Shown here one piece after another: positions 1 through 12,158 of a stretch of DNA of 64,000 bases; position 1 is the stretch's first letter; each line of letters begins with the position of its first letter. The notes under the pieces were generated by a model. It did not search any database. It was not told the DNA's origin and saw only the letters and a program-made list of their open reading frames with translations. This DNA comes from Azospirillum sp. B21 (GTDB taxonomy: Bacteria > Pseudomonadota > Alphaproteobacteria > Azospirillales > Azospirillaceae). Both the position numbers and the translations under genes were made by a program. Location of the stretch: the NCBI RefSeq assembly GCF_008364825.1, contig NZ_VTTO01000006.1, positions 1 to 64,000 of the forward strand, in the 5' to 3' direction.

Positions 1-477
1 ACGTCGATACTGATACAGTTTCTCTGCTCAAAAGATGCACAGACGATCCTCATTGTGCCGATCCCCATCAGAGACCAGCACCCCAAGGCCGCAACGGCTA
101 CCAACTGCCGCCGCCTGCGCATCCCTTCTCACAACACGGTATAAACTTGTCAAAGAACCCGCAGCACTGAAACGTGCCGCACCGACCGCTCTTCCGCCTC
201 CCTCTTCGGGGATCGGACCAGAGTGGGCCGGAGGTATTTCGGTCGAAGCCGGAAGATCGAACCGCTAAGTTGCTGTTTTCTCTTCCGTTTCTCCGTCGGC
301 GCCGCGCTGTCGTTCAGCGCCCCGCCGTCGGTGGACCGGGTTATAGGCGCCCTCCCCCAAAACTGGCAAGCGGTTTTTTCACCGCCTCGGCATTTTTTCG
401 GGAGCGTCGTTTTTTGCAGGCGCAGCCGGTGGCGCGGTACGTAGAGTGACGCATCGTTTCGTTGCGAGCGCAGGATC
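1..477. other. Upstream region with no recognisable gene
   Basis: About 480 bases precede sbcD. Short open frames exist on both strands, but none has a recognisable protein, a convincing ribosome binding site or the codon pattern of the neighbours. The stretch is less GC-rich than the genes that follow. The sbcD promoter probably lies here, but I cannot point to a convincing -35/-10 pair. Confidence 0.5.
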
Positions 478-1722
478 ATGCGGAGCTTCCGTCTTCTCCA
501 CACCGCCGACTGGCATCTCGGCCAGACTCTGCACGGCATTCCCCGCGATGCCGAGCATGAGCGCTTCCTCGACTGGCTGATCGACCGCATCGGCGAGCAT
601 GATGTGGATGCGCTCGTCATCGCCGGCGATGTGTTCGACGGCCAGAACCCGCCGATCCCAGCGCTCGCCCTCTTCTATCGCTTCGTCGCGCGGGCCAAGG
701 CGCTGCATCCGCGGCTGGACATCGTGGTGGTCGCCGGAAACCACGACAGCGCCAGCCGGCTGGAGGCCCCGTCGCCCCTGATGACGGAAATGGGCGTCCG
801 GGTGATCGGTACCCTCCCCTCCTCGGCGGATGGGATGTTCGATCCGTCGCCGCTGATCGTGCCGCTTCACGATGCCGATGGAGCGGTAGCGGCCCGCTGC
901 GTCGCCATGCCCTACCTGCGGCCATCCGATCTGCCGGCGATCGAGGAGGCAGAGGACCTCGATCCGCTGATCGAGGGCGTACGGCGGCTCTATACGCAGG
1001 CCTGGACCGGCGGCCGTGATCGTTGCCGCCCCGGCGAAGCGCTGATCCTCACCGGCCACTGCTACATGCGCGGCGGAGCCTTGTCGGAATTGAGCGAGCG
1101 CAAAATTCTGGGCGGCAATCTGCACGCCCTGCCGGTCGACATCTTTCCGGAAGACGCGGCCTATGTCGCACTGGGCCACTTGCATCGGGCGCAGGCGGTG
1201 GGTGGGCGTCAAGAGGTTCGCTACAGCGGCTCCCCCATTCCGCTCGCACTGGATGAGGAGCCCTATCCGCATCAGGTGGTGCTGGCCGAATTCGCGGCCG
1301 GTCGGCTGGTCGGCCATGAGACCTTGCGGGTGCCGCGCCATGTGACGATCCATCGAGTGGCCGAGGATACTCCGGAAGCAGCACTGGAGCGGCTGAAACG
1401 ACTGGACCTGGACGGCGCCCTGCCCCGCGACGCCTGGCCGTTCCTGGAGGTGACGGTCACCCTGCCGGAGCCGCGCCCCGCCCTGCGCGACGAGGTCGAG
1501 GCGGTTCTGGCCGGCCGGCCGGTGCGGCTGCTGAAGCTGGGGGTGCGGCTGACCGGCAGCGGGCAGACGCTGGCGGACAGCGCGCCGCCGGTCGATCTGG
1601 CCTCGCTGGAGCCTGAAGAGGTGTTCCGGCGGCTCTACCGCCGCAGCCATGAAGGCGACCCCGATCCTGATCTGATGGCGGCATTCCATGAATTGCTGAC
1701 CGGCGTTCAGGAGACGATGTGA
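478..1722 (+). CDS. sbcD: Exonuclease SbcCD, nuclease subunit SbcD (Mre11 family)
   Basis: This is the metallophosphoesterase subunit of the SbcCD (Mre11-Rad50) nuclease, which opens and trims hairpin and blocked DNA ends in the cytoplasm. All phosphoesterase motifs are visible: DWH at residues 11-13, GDVFD at 50-54, GNHD at 87-90, TGHCYM near 190 and GHLH near 230. The protein has 414 residues, about the family size. The ATG follows AGGA a few bases upstream. The stop codon overlaps the sbcC start (TGATG), so the two subunits are translationally coupled. Confidence 0.96.
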   Translation: MRSFRLLHTADWHLGQTLHGIPRDAEHERFLDWLIDRIGEHDVDALVIAGDVFDGQNPPIPALALFYRFVARAKALHPRLDIVVVAGNHDSASRLEAPSPLMTEMGVRVIGTLPSSADGMFDPSPLIVPLHDADGAVAARCVAMPYLRPSDLPAIEEAEDLDPLIEGVRRLYTQAWTGGRDRCRPGEALILTGHCYMRGGALSELSERKILGGNLHALPVDIFPEDAAYVALGHLHRAQAVGGRQEVRYSGSPIPLALDEEPYPHQVVLAEFAAGRLVGHETLRVPRHVTIHRVAEDTPEAALERLKRLDLDGALPRDAWPFLEVTVTLPEPRPALRDEVEAVLAGRPVRLLKLGVRLTGSGQTLADSAPPVDLASLEPEEVFRRLYRRSHEGDPDPDLMAAFHELLTGVQETM

Positions 1723-4700
1723 TGCGGATTCTCGCGGTACGCGGCGCCAACCTAACCAGCCTGGAGGGCCCCTTCGCCATTGATTTCGACCGGGAGCCGC
1801 TGCGGCGGGCCGGGCTGTTCGCCATCACCGGGCCGACCGGCGCTGGCAAGAGCACGATCCTGGATGCCCTGTGTCTTGCCCTGTTCGACAGCATGCCGCG
1901 GTTGCCGGAAGGGCGCGGCGAGATGCTGGGACCGGAGGGCGATCCCAACAGCATCCGCACCACCGACGTGCGCACAATCTTGCGGCGGGGCGCAGGGTTC
2001 GGCTGGGCCGAGGTGGATTTCGTCGGGATCGACGGCGACGCCTATCGCGCGCGCTGGGAGGTGCGAAGGGCGCGGCAGAAGGCGCAGGGGGCCTTGCAAC
2101 AGCAGAGCATGTCGCTGAGCAGCCTGGACGGCGAGCGGCGCTTCGGCGACGGCAAGAAGAGCGTGCTGGAGGAGATCGAACGGCGGCTCGGCCTGACCTT
2201 CGAGCAGTTCCGGCGTGCGGTGCTGCTGGCCCAGGGCGATTTCGCCACCTTCCTGAAGGCGCCGCCGCGTGAGCGGTCCGCCCTGTTGGAACTGCTGACG
2301 GGGACGGAGATTTACTCCCGGCTGTCCGTCGCGGCGCATGAGCGGGCGAATGCGGAGAAGCAGGCACTCGACAGGCTGATGGCGCAAGGCGGCGGCATCG
2401 GGGTGCTGAACGACAATGATCGCGCGGCCTTGCAGAAAGAGGCCGGCGAAGCGGCAGAGGCGGTCCGGGGTGGCGAACAGGCGCTGGCCCTTGCCCAGGC
2501 GGCGCTGGCTTGGCATGAGCGCGACGGGCAACTCGCAGTGGCCGAGGGCAAGGCGGTCGAGGCGGCCGAAGCGGCCGAGCGGGCATGGGTCGAGGCGGAA
2601 GGACGGCGCGGGGCGGCTGCCCGGCTGCGCGGGCTTCAACCGCTGCGGCCGCTGCTGGCCGATGCCGACCGGGCGAGTGGCGACGCTGAGGAAGCGAGCG
2701 CGGCGGTGGGACGCGCGACGGAGGCTTGGGAGGCGGCGCGGCTGGCGGTCGAGGAAGCCGCCGCCCGTCATGGCGAAGCCCGGCGGCGGTTCGAGGCCGC
2801 TTGCGCGGAACAGGCCAAGGCCGAACCGGACCTTGAGCGCGCGGCCGACCTGGATGGACGAATCACGGCGCTGACGAGCGAACAAGGAACTGCCGAGGCG
2901 GCGGCAAAGGCGGCGGCGCAGCGCAGCGGCACGGCGCGGAAGGCGGTGCAGGACATCGACACCACCCTGTCGGCGGCACGCAACGATGCCGCGCGGCTGG
3001 AGGTTTGGCTGCGGGATCAGACGACCTTCGCCGTGGTGGCGAACCAGTGGGAGCGCTGGGATCGGCTGTTGAGCCGCGCCATCGCCGATGGACGGGCCTG
3101 TGAGGCCACGGCCCGGGAGCGTCAACGGCTGGAGCGGGAGCTTGCCTCGACGAAAACCGCTGCGGAAGGCGTGGAAATCAGGCTGGCCGAGGCGCGGGAA
3201 CGCTGTCGTGCGGCCGAGAAAAAGCTGGAAACTCTGCGGAGCGAGGCGGCGCCGTCGCTCGACGAGGCAAGGCAGGCACGGGGCGAGGCCGGCCGGCGAC
3301 GGGACGGACTGCTGGCGCTGCTCACCACCGGAGAGGCCCGCCAACGGCTTGCGACCGAGTGTGAAACGGCCGAACGGCACCGCCTGCAGCGGCTGGGCGA
3401 GGCGGAGCGTGACGGAACGGCGGCGCGGGAGCTTGCCGAAAGCCGGGCTGGGCAGCGCGCGGCAGTCGAGGAAGCGGAACGGACCCTGCAACGGTTGCTG
3501 CTGGCCCAGCGCGAGGATGTGGAAAGCCTGCGCGGGAGGCTGGCGGAAGGGGAAGCCTGCCCGGTCTGCGGATCGATCGACCATCCCTGGGCAGGTGCCG
3601 GCGTGACGCCGCTAGGCCGGGTAACGCAGGATCAGGAGCGGCACCTTGCCGGGTTGCGTGAGACCCTGGCCGCGACGGTCGCCCGCCATGCCGCGCTGGA
3701 GGCGGCGGAACGGGCGGCGCGCAAGGAGGCCGACGGGCTGACGGAACGGCTGGCGGCACTGGCGCGGGAGACTGAAGGGCTCCAGCTCCTTTGGGCAGAT
3801 CAGACGGCGGCGGTCGGCTGGGAGGCTGCGGGCGGAACGCTCGCCGACATCCGTCAGGCGGTCGAAATGGTGGAACGGCGGCTGGCGGCCATTGCCTCAG
3901 ACGAGGAACAGGCGCTCGACCATCGCCGGCGGGTGGATGCGGCGCAGCAGGAGCATCGGCGGCTGGAGACCACGGCGGCCGGTCTGGCAACGGAATGCGA
4001 AGCGACCCGGCAGCGGCTGGCGGACGGACGGCAGGCCTTGGCGCTCGCGGTGGCCGCGCTCGAGCGGACCGAGGCCGACCGGCAATCCGCTCTGGCGGAG
4101 TTGGGTGAAGGGTTGGCCGGAGAAGCCGAATGGCGGTCTCGCCTGGAGCGCGAGCCGGAGGACTACCGGGCTGGATTGGCGGCACGGGTGGCCGAATATC
4201 GGAAAAAGACCGACGCGCTGGCCCGTGCCACCCGCGAGGTCGAGCGGGCGAGCGGCGAGCGGGCGGTGCAGACCGCCGAACTGGACGCCGCGCTGCGGGC
4301 GGAGGAGGAGGCACGCAGGCGAGCCGACGATCTGGCCGCAAGGCTGGCGGAGGCGCGGACGGCGCGCGGTGCTCTGCTGGACGGGCGGGCGGTGGCGGTG
4401 GTGCGCAAGCTGCTGGCCGGAGAGCGGCACGAGGCCGAAGCCCTGGTGGAGAAGGCCATTTTTGCGCGGCAGGATGCCATCGCCCGGCTGTCGGCAGCGG
4501 AACAGGAACGGGAAACCCGCGGCGAGGCCGCCCGGCTGTGTGCCCACAAGGCCGAGGTTGCCGGGGAGCGGCTGACATGGGCGGTGGCCGAACGGGGGGT
4601 CTGGCTGGAGGAGGTCCGCCGGCTGCTGGCGGTCTCCGAAAGCGAACTGGAGTCGGAAGAACTGGCACTGGCGGTGCTGGAGCGGGCGCGTGGCGACGCG

Positions 4701-5498
4701 GCGCTGGTGGTTGCCGAACGCCGCCGTCAGCGCGCTGACCATCATGCGGCGGGCCATCATGCGGCGGGCCGGCCGGTTCAGAGCACCGAAGAGGCCGTAG
4801 CCGCGGCCGAGAGCACCCGTGCGGTGCTGGAGCGGGACCGTGACCGGCTGGGCTCTGCCCGCGGGCGGTTGGAGGCGGATGACGCAAACCGGCAGCGGCT
4901 GGCCGGGCTGCGCGTGGCAATCGAGGCGCAGCAGGCGCGCTGTGCCCTATGGGAAAAGATGGCGCAACTTATTGGCTCACGGACCGGGCAGAAGATGCGC
5001 AACTTCGCCCAAAGCCTGAGCCTGGACCTGCTGCTGACCCACGCCAACCGGCATCTGGAGGACCTCGCCCGCCGCTATCGGCTGGAGCGGGTGGCGGGGG
5101 CCGATCTGGAAATCCAGGTGGTCGACCGCGAGATGGGCGACGAGCGCCGCGGCGTGCACAGCCTTTCGGGCGGCGAGATGTTCCTGGTGTCGCTTGCCCT
5201 GGCGCTTGGGCTGTCGGCAATGGCTGCGGGAACCTCCGGCGGGATCGGCACGCTGTTCATCGACGAGGGGTTCGGCACGCTCGATCCCGACAGCCTGGAC
5301 GTGGCGCTGTCCTGCCTGGAAGCACTGCAGGCCGGCGGGCGACAGGTGGGGGTGATCAGCCACGTTCCGGCGATGGTCGAGCGCATCGGCACGCAGATCC
5401 GCATCCTGCCGCTTGGCGGCGGGCGCAGCCGGGTGACGGTGCAGTCGGTGACGGGGACGGCGCTGGGGGTGGCGATGGAGGAGGTGGAGGAGGTTTGA
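1722..5498 (+). CDS. sbcC: Exonuclease SbcCD, ATPase subunit SbcC (Rad50 family)
   Basis: This is the SMC-like ATPase partner of SbcD. The Walker A motif GPTGAGKST is at residues 38-46, the zinc-hook CPVC at 613-616 in the middle of a long Ala/Glu/Arg-rich coiled coil, the ABC signature LSGGE near 1148-1152, and the Walker B motif with Asp1181-Glu1182. At 1258 residues it is longer than E. coli SbcC (1048), mostly through longer coiled-coil arms. I chose ATG 1722, which shares its A with the sbcD stop; GTG 1719 is the alternative. A short in-frame duplication near 4739-4773 gives HHAAG twice. Confidence 0.95.
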   Translation: MRILAVRGANLTSLEGPFAIDFDREPLRRAGLFAITGPTGAGKSTILDALCLALFDSMPRLPEGRGEMLGPEGDPNSIRTTDVRTILRRGAGFGWAEVDFVGIDGDAYRARWEVRRARQKAQGALQQQSMSLSSLDGERRFGDGKKSVLEEIERRLGLTFEQFRRAVLLAQGDFATFLKAPPRERSALLELLTGTEIYSRLSVAAHERANAEKQALDRLMAQGGGIGVLNDNDRAALQKEAGEAAEAVRGGEQALALAQAALAWHERDGQLAVAEGKAVEAAEAAERAWVEAEGRRGAAARLRGLQPLRPLLADADRASGDAEEASAAVGRATEAWEAARLAVEEAAARHGEARRRFEAACAEQAKAEPDLERAADLDGRITALTSEQGTAEAAAKAAAQRSGTARKAVQDIDTTLSAARNDAARLEVWLRDQTTFAVVANQWERWDRLLSRAIADGRACEATARERQRLERELASTKTAAEGVEIRLAEARERCRAAEKKLETLRSEAAPSLDEARQARGEAGRRRDGLLALLTTGEARQRLATECETAERHRLQRLGEAERDGTAARELAESRAGQRAAVEEAERTLQRLLLAQREDVESLRGRLAEGEACPVCGSIDHPWAGAGVTPLGRVTQDQERHLAGLRETLAATVARHAALEAAERAARKEADGLTERLAALARETEGLQLLWADQTAAVGWEAAGGTLADIRQAVEMVERRLAAIASDEEQALDHRRRVDAAQQEHRRLETTAAGLATECEATRQRLADGRQALALAVAALERTEADRQSALAELGEGLAGEAEWRSRLEREPEDYRAGLAARVAEYRKKTDALARATREVERASGERAVQTAELDAALRAEEEARRRADDLAARLAEARTARGALLDGRAVAVVRKLLAGERHEAEALVEKAIFARQDAIARLSAAEQERETRGEAARLCAHKAEVAGERLTWAVAERGVWLEEVRRLLAVSESELESEELALAVLERARGDAALVVAERRRQRADHHAAGHHAAGRPVQSTEEAVAAAESTRAVLERDRDRLGSARGRLEADDANRQRLAGLRVAIEAQQARCALWEKMAQLIGSRTGQKMRNFAQSLSLDLLLTHANRHLEDLARRYRLERVAGADLEIQVVDREMGDERRGVHSLSGGEMFLVSLALALGLSAMAAGTSGGIGTLFIDEGFGTLDPDSLDVALSCLEALQAGGRQVGVISHVPAMVERIGTQIRILPLGGGRSRVTVQSVTGTALGVAMEEVEEV

Positions 5499-5513
5499 GG
5501 GGATGCGAAGTTA

Positions 5514-5620
5514 GCCCCCCACCTAACCTCCCCCGCTGGGCGGGGGAGGGACTGCCGCTGCTTTTCCAAACAAGCACTTGTCCCCTCCCCCGCCCAGCGG
5601 GGGAGGGTCAGGGTGGGGGC
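5514..5620. repeat. REPIN-like pair of inverted palindromic repeats
   Basis: Two GC-rich arms of roughly 38 bases (about 5514-5552 and 5581-5620) are near-perfect inverted repeats of each other, separated by about 28 bases of less GC-rich sequence. The core of each arm is itself palindromic (CCTCCCCCGC TGG GCGGGGGAGG). It lies between the convergent sbcC and MoxR genes, so it may also end transcription in both directions. A similar but not identical element lies at 61282-61397. The layout matches bacterial REP doublets (REPINs); the class is inferred from structure alone. Confidence 0.75.
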
Positions 5621-5643
5621 AAGCGCACCGAGAGCCCCGTCCC

Positions 5644-6486
5644 TCAACGCCCCCGCTTCGCCAGGAACGCCAGCCGTTCCAGCGTGTGCACGTCCTGCTC
5701 GTTCTTCAGCAGCGCGCCGCACAGCGGCGGGATCAGCGTGCGGGCGTCCTTGGCGCGCAGGGTCTCGGGATCGACATCCTCGACCATCAGAAGCTTGATC
5801 CAGTCCAGAAGTTCGGAAGTGGATGGCTTCTTCTTCAGGCCCGGAACCTCGCGCAGATCGTAGAACAGGTTCAGCGCCTCGCGCAGCAGGGCGGATTTCA
5901 GGCCGGGGTAATGGACCTCGACGATCTGCTCCATCGTCTCGCGGTCGGGAAAGCGGATGTAGTGGAAGAAGCAACGGCGCAGGAAGGCGTCCGGCAACTC
6001 CTTCTCGTTGTTGGAGGTGATGATGACGATGGGGCGCTTGGCCGCCGTGATCGTCTGGCGGGTTTCGTAGACGTGGAACTCCATGCGGTCGAGTTCCAGC
6101 AGCAGGTCATTGGGGAACTCGATGTCGGCCTTGTCGATCTCGTCGATCAGCAGGACGGGGGCCTCCGGTGCCTCGAAGGCTTCCCACAGCTTGCCGCGGA
6201 CGATGTAGTTCGCGATGTCGTGGACCTTCGCCTCGCCCATCTGGCTGTCGCGCAGGCGGCTGACCGCGTCGTATTCATACAGGCCCTGCTGCGCCTTGGT
6301 GGTGGACTTGACATGCCAGGACAGCAGCGGCTTGTTCAGAGCGCGGGCGATTTCCACCGCCAGCACGGTCTTGCCGGTGCCGGGTTCCCCCTTCACCAGA
6401 AGCGGCCGTTCCAGCGTCATCGCGGCGTTGACCGCCACCATCAGGTCGTCGGTGGCGACATAGCGGTCGGTGCCGGTGAAGCGCAT
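5644..6486 (-). CDS. MoxR-family AAA+ ATPase
   Basis: This 280-residue AAA+ ATPase belongs to the MoxR group, which act as chaperones that assemble or activate metal enzymes and other complexes, usually with a von Willebrand-domain partner. Walker A GEPGTGKT is at residues 33-40 and Walker B LLIDEID at about 112-118; a TSNNEKELPDAFLRR sensor/arginine-finger segment follows. No VWA or DUF58 partner is next to it here, so the client is unknown. The next gene upstream is a small cupin, only 27 bases away, and may be co-transcribed. Confidence 0.92.
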   Translation of the reverse strand: MRFTGTDRYVATDDLMVAVNAAMTLERPLLVKGEPGTGKTVLAVEIARALNKPLLSWHVKSTTKAQQGLYEYDAVSRLRDSQMGEAKVHDIANYIVRGKLWEAFEAPEAPVLLIDEIDKADIEFPNDLLLELDRMEFHVYETRQTITAAKRPIVIITSNNEKELPDAFLRRCFFHYIRFPDRETMEQIVEVHYPGLKSALLREALNLFYDLREVPGLKKKPSTSELLDWIKLLMVEDVDPETLRAKDARTLIPPLCGALLKNEQDVHTLERLAFLAKRGR

Positions 6487-6513
6487 GGGCCTGCTCCCTC
6501 AAACGACGATGTT

Positions 6514-6846
6514 TCAGTCCACGATAAACAGGGTGGCGCCGATTTCGGTCGAGGACCGATGCGGGTGGTCGCCGAAATCCGACACCTGATAGCTCATACC
6601 CGCCGTCAGGACGAAGCGGCGGCCATCCTTCAATTCGGTGATCAGTTCGCCGCTGACCACGAACAGCACATGGCCGCGGTCGCACCAATGATCGGCCAGA
6701 TAACCGGGCGTGTATTCGACCAGCCGCACCCGCAATTCGCCGGCCTGGAAGCTGCGCCACAGCGCCTTGCCGGTTTCGCCCGGATGCTCGGTGACGGGAA
6801 CGGCGGCCCAGTCGGTCACGGTGAAGGGGAGAGTCGGGAGTTCCAT
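6514..6846 (-). CDS. Small cupin protein (DHCW-motif cupin)
   Basis: This single-domain cupin has 110 residues. It carries the DHWCDRGH segment typical of DHCW-motif cupins, followed by a GELITELKDGRRF beta-strand block and a second His-containing block (DHPHRSSTEIGA). Such proteins form a beta barrel that usually binds a divalent metal through the histidines; substrate and reaction are unknown. It sits between alaS and the MoxR gene on the same strand, downstream of the alaS terminator, so it probably has its own promoter. Confidence 0.85.
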   Translation of the reverse strand: MELPTLPFTVTDWAAVPVTEHPGETGKALWRSFQAGELRVRLVEYTPGYLADHWCDRGHVLFVVSGELITELKDGRRFVLTAGMSYQVSDFGDHPHRSSTEIGATLFIVD

Positions 6847-6875
6847 CGCCGGACCTCGACAAAAACGGCATGAAC

Positions 6876-6907
6876 AAAAAAATGGCCCCCGGAGCGAACC
6901 GGGGGCC
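6876..6907 (-). terminator. Rho-independent terminator of alaS
   Basis: On the minus strand, just after the alaS stop, a 9-bp perfect stem GGCCCCCGG / CCGGGGGCC with a six-base loop is followed by a run of seven T residues after one A. This is a classical intrinsic terminator. Confidence 0.9.
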
Positions 6908-6921
6908 GGGTTTCATCGGGA

Positions 6922-9591
<2,670 letters not shown>

Positions 9592-9720
9592 ACGGTCAAG
9601 GCTCCGGGTGCGCGGCTAAGGCCTTCCATTGGCCGAACCGTGCTTTTAGCGCGAGATTGGCGGCATGTCCACGGCGGACGGATTATTACCCTGCGTCACA
9701 ACGGACAAGAGACCGTGGGA

Positions 9721-10512
9721 TTACTCGGTCTCCGCCGCGGCCCGTGCCTTTTCGATGCGACGGCCGATGATGATGGCGATCTCGTACAGCCCGATCAGCG
9801 GAACCGCCAGGCTGACCTGGCTGATGACGTCCGGCGGTGTCAGGATCGCCGCGGCGACGAAGGCGCCGACGATGGCGTAGCGACGCTTCGACGCCAGCGC
9901 ATCGGTGCTGATGATGCCGACGCGGACCAGCAGGGTGAGCAGGACCGGCAACTGGAAGGCGATGCCGAAGGCGAAGATCAGCGACATCACCAGATGCAGG
10001 TATTCGCCGACGCGCGCTTCGAACTCGATGGGCAGGGCGTTTCCGTCGCCGCCGGGGTGGAACTCGAAGCCCAGGAAGAAGCGCCAGGCCATCGGGAAGA
10101 TGAAGTAATAGACGATGCCGGCACCGGTCAGGAACATCACCGGCGTCGCGACCAGGAAGGGCAGGAATGCCTTGCGCTCGTGCTTGTACAGGCCCGGCGC
10201 CACGAACATCCAGATCTGGCTGGCGATGATCGGGAAGGAGATGAAGCAGCCGGCCCAGAACGCCACCTTCACATAGGTGAAGAAGGCTTCCGTCAGGCCG
10301 GTGTAGATCATCCGGCGCCCCTGCCCCGCCAGCAGGTCCGCCAGCGGTTGGACCAGGAAATTGTAGATCCGGTCCGACACGGCGTAGCACAGCAGAAAGG
10401 CGATCAGGATGGCGCCGACCGACCACATCAGCCGGTTCCGCAGCTCGATCAGATGATCGATCAGCGGCATCTTGCTGTCTTCGAGTTCGTCCTGATGCGT
10501 TTCGCCGGTCAT
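9721..10512 (-). CDS. tatC: Sec-independent protein translocase TatC
   Basis: TatC is the six-helix inner-membrane receptor that, with TatB, binds twin-arginine signal peptides of folded proteins. The 263-residue sequence opens with the conserved HLIELRNRL segment and shows six hydrophobic spans, with a TatC-typical periplasmic loop between the first two. It is the last gene of tatA-tatB-tatC on the minus strand, 15 bases after tatB. Confidence 0.97.
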   Translation of the reverse strand: MTGETHQDELEDSKMPLIDHLIELRNRLMWSVGAILIAFLLCYAVSDRIYNFLVQPLADLLAGQGRRMIYTGLTEAFFTYVKVAFWAGCFISFPIIASQIWMFVAPGLYKHERKAFLPFLVATPVMFLTGAGIVYYFIFPMAWRFFLGFEFHPGGDGNALPIEFEARVGEYLHLVMSLIFAFGIAFQLPVLLTLLVRVGIISTDALASKRRYAIVGAFVAAAILTPPDVISQVSLAVPLIGLYEIAIIIGRRIEKARAAAETE

Positions 10513-10527
10513 GATCCGTCTTCGACC

Positions 10528-11049
10528 TTAGGTCTGCTTATCGGTGGACTGGGCGGAAGCCACTTCAGCCGGCTGGGTGGCCGGCTGGGTGGCCGGCTGC
10601 ACCGGTGCGGACTGCACCGGGGGCGGCTGGGTGGTGATCGGCGACGGGGCGGCGGACGGCGCCACACTGTCGGCCACTGCGGGGGGAGCCACCGGCACCG
10701 GCGCCTGGGGCAGGTCCGGTTCCGGCGTGCTGCCGGCATGGCCGTTCAGCCCCACGTCGAATCCCTTGGGATCGAAGGCCTTTCCGACCTCCCCCTTCGG
10801 GTCGATGGTGTCCTCCATCATCTTCTTGATGTTCAGGTCGCGGGTCTTCAGGGCTTCCTTGCGAAGCTCGTCCAACTCGGTCTCCCGCATCATGTCGTCG
10901 ATGTGGGTCTGGAATTCGCGGGCGACGCCTCTCGCCTTGCGCACCCATTTGCCGAGCGTGAAGATCGCCTTGGGCAGATCCTTGGGCCCGATGACCACAA
11001 GGGCGATGACGGCGATCACCATCAGTTCGGACCAAGCGATGTCGAACAT
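10528..11049 (-). CDS. tatB: Sec-independent protein translocase TatB
   Basis: TatB has one N-terminal membrane helix (MFDIAWSELMVIAVIALVVI), the GPKDLP hinge, an amphipathic helix and a long Pro/Gln/Ala-rich tail. With TatC it forms the signal-peptide receptor. The 173-residue length is normal for alphaproteobacteria. The C terminus holds a short tandem repeat (QPAT three times, about 10565-10600) that looks prone to slippage but keeps the frame. Confidence 0.95.
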   Translation of the reverse strand: MFDIAWSELMVIAVIALVVIGPKDLPKAIFTLGKWVRKARGVAREFQTHIDDMMRETELDELRKEALKTRDLNIKKMMEDTIDPKGEVGKAFDPKGFDVGLNGHAGSTPEPDLPQAPVPVAPPAVADSVAPSAAPSPITTQPPPVQSAPVQPATQPATQPAEVASAQSTDKQT

Positions 11050-11126
11050 GTTCTTCCGGCTTCACGAATGCGGTGGGCAGGATGGCGCGCGAACGGAACC
11101 CACGGGGAACCCCGCGCGCCCGCCGG

Positions 11127-11366
11127 TCAGCTGCGGACCGCCTCGTCCTTTTTGGCCGCGGTTTCGGCCGTGTTGGCCGGCTGGTTCGGGATGACCTTCG
11201 CGTTGGCACCGGAAGCGGCGTCATCGCTGTCGTCCTGCAGGCCCGCCTTGAAGGACTTCACACCCTTGGCGAGATCGCCCATCACCTTCGGCAACTTTCC
11301 AGCGCCGAACAGCAGAAGAACGATCAGTAGAACGATAATCCAGTGCCAGATGCTGAAAGAACCCAT
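11127..11366 (-). CDS. tatA: Sec-independent protein translocase TatA
   Basis: TatA oligomerises to form the passage for folded proteins in the Tat pathway. This 79-residue protein has a short N-terminal membrane helix, the FGAGKLP hinge, and an amphipathic helix ([17 protein letters not shown]) followed by an acidic tail, exactly the family layout. It leads the tatABC unit. Confidence 0.96.
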   Translation of the reverse strand: MGSFSIWHWIIVLLIVLLLFGAGKLPKVMGDLAKGVKSFKAGLQDDSDDAASGANAKVIPNQPANTAETAAKKDEAVRS

Positions 11367-11520
11367 GGCGCGCCTATCACGTTTGAACGGCCTTTGCGGC
11401 GGGCCGGCACTATGGCAGAAAGGCCATTGGGCCGCAACGTTCGCCCCACCATCCTTAACCGGTTGTCATTGAGGTTTCACGGGAATTCGCGAGGGGCTCC
11501 CCCGAAAAACGCGGCCCTGC

Positions 11521-12153
11521 TCAGGACTCCTCGTCGCCATCCTCGCCGGTCGCGGCCAAGCCACCGTCGTCCCCGGCCGTCCCGAGCCCCAGAAGCACCG
11601 GACGGCTGTCCAGCAGACCGGCGGCACGCAGGTCGTCGACGCTGGGCAGGTCGCGCAGGCTTTCCAGACCGAAATGGTCGAGGAAATGGTCGGTGGTGAT
11701 CCAGGTCAGCGGCCGGCCCGGCGTCTCGCGCCGCTTGCCCGGCCGGATCCAGCCATGCTCCATCAACAGGTCCAGCGTACCCTTGCTGGTCGCCACGCCG
11801 CGGATGGATTCGATCTCCCCCCTGGTCACCGGCTGGTGATAGGCGATGATCGCCAGGGTTTCGATGGCCGCGCGCGACAGCTTGCGCGACACCTCCTCCT
11901 CCCGCCGCAGTTCGGGCGCCAGATCGACCGCGGTGCGGAAGGCCCAGCCGCCGCCGGTGCGCACCAGATTGACGCCACGCGGGGCGTAATGGGCGCGCAG
12001 CTCCTCCAGCAGCAGTCCGACCTCCGGCCCGACGCGGCCGGCCAGCGTCTCTTCGTCCAGCGGTTCGGCGGAGGCGAACAGCAGCGCTTCCAGCAGGCGC
12101 AGCCGGCCGATGCGGGCCTCCGCCTCCTGGGCGTCGGTGACTTCCTTGATCAT
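11521..12153 (-). CDS. scpB: Segregation and condensation protein ScpB
   Basis: ScpB is the winged-helix kite subunit of the SMC-ScpA-ScpB condensin that compacts and segregates chromosomes. The sequence contains the typical LLEALLFASAEPLDEETLA start and the AIIAYHQPVTRGEIESIRGV winged-helix segment. I chose ATG 12153 (210 residues), preceded by TTGAGG; a TTG at 12162 is possible. The scpA stop lies at 12159-12161, so the genes are coupled. Confidence 0.95.
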   Translation of the reverse strand: MIKEVTDAQEAEARIGRLRLLEALLFASAEPLDEETLAGRVGPEVGLLLEELRAHYAPRGVNLVRTGGGWAFRTAVDLAPELRREEEVSRKLSRAAIETLAIIAYHQPVTRGEIESIRGVATSKGTLDLLMEHGWIRPGKRRETPGRPLTWITTDHFLDHFGLESLRDLPSVDDLRAAGLLDSRPVLLGLGTAGDDGGLAATGEDGDEES

Positions 12154-12158
12154 GGTCC

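Noticed and set aside
10565-10600. Short tandem repeat as a possible CRISPR fragment
   Set aside because: The units are adjacent without spacers and encode QPAT in the TatB tail.
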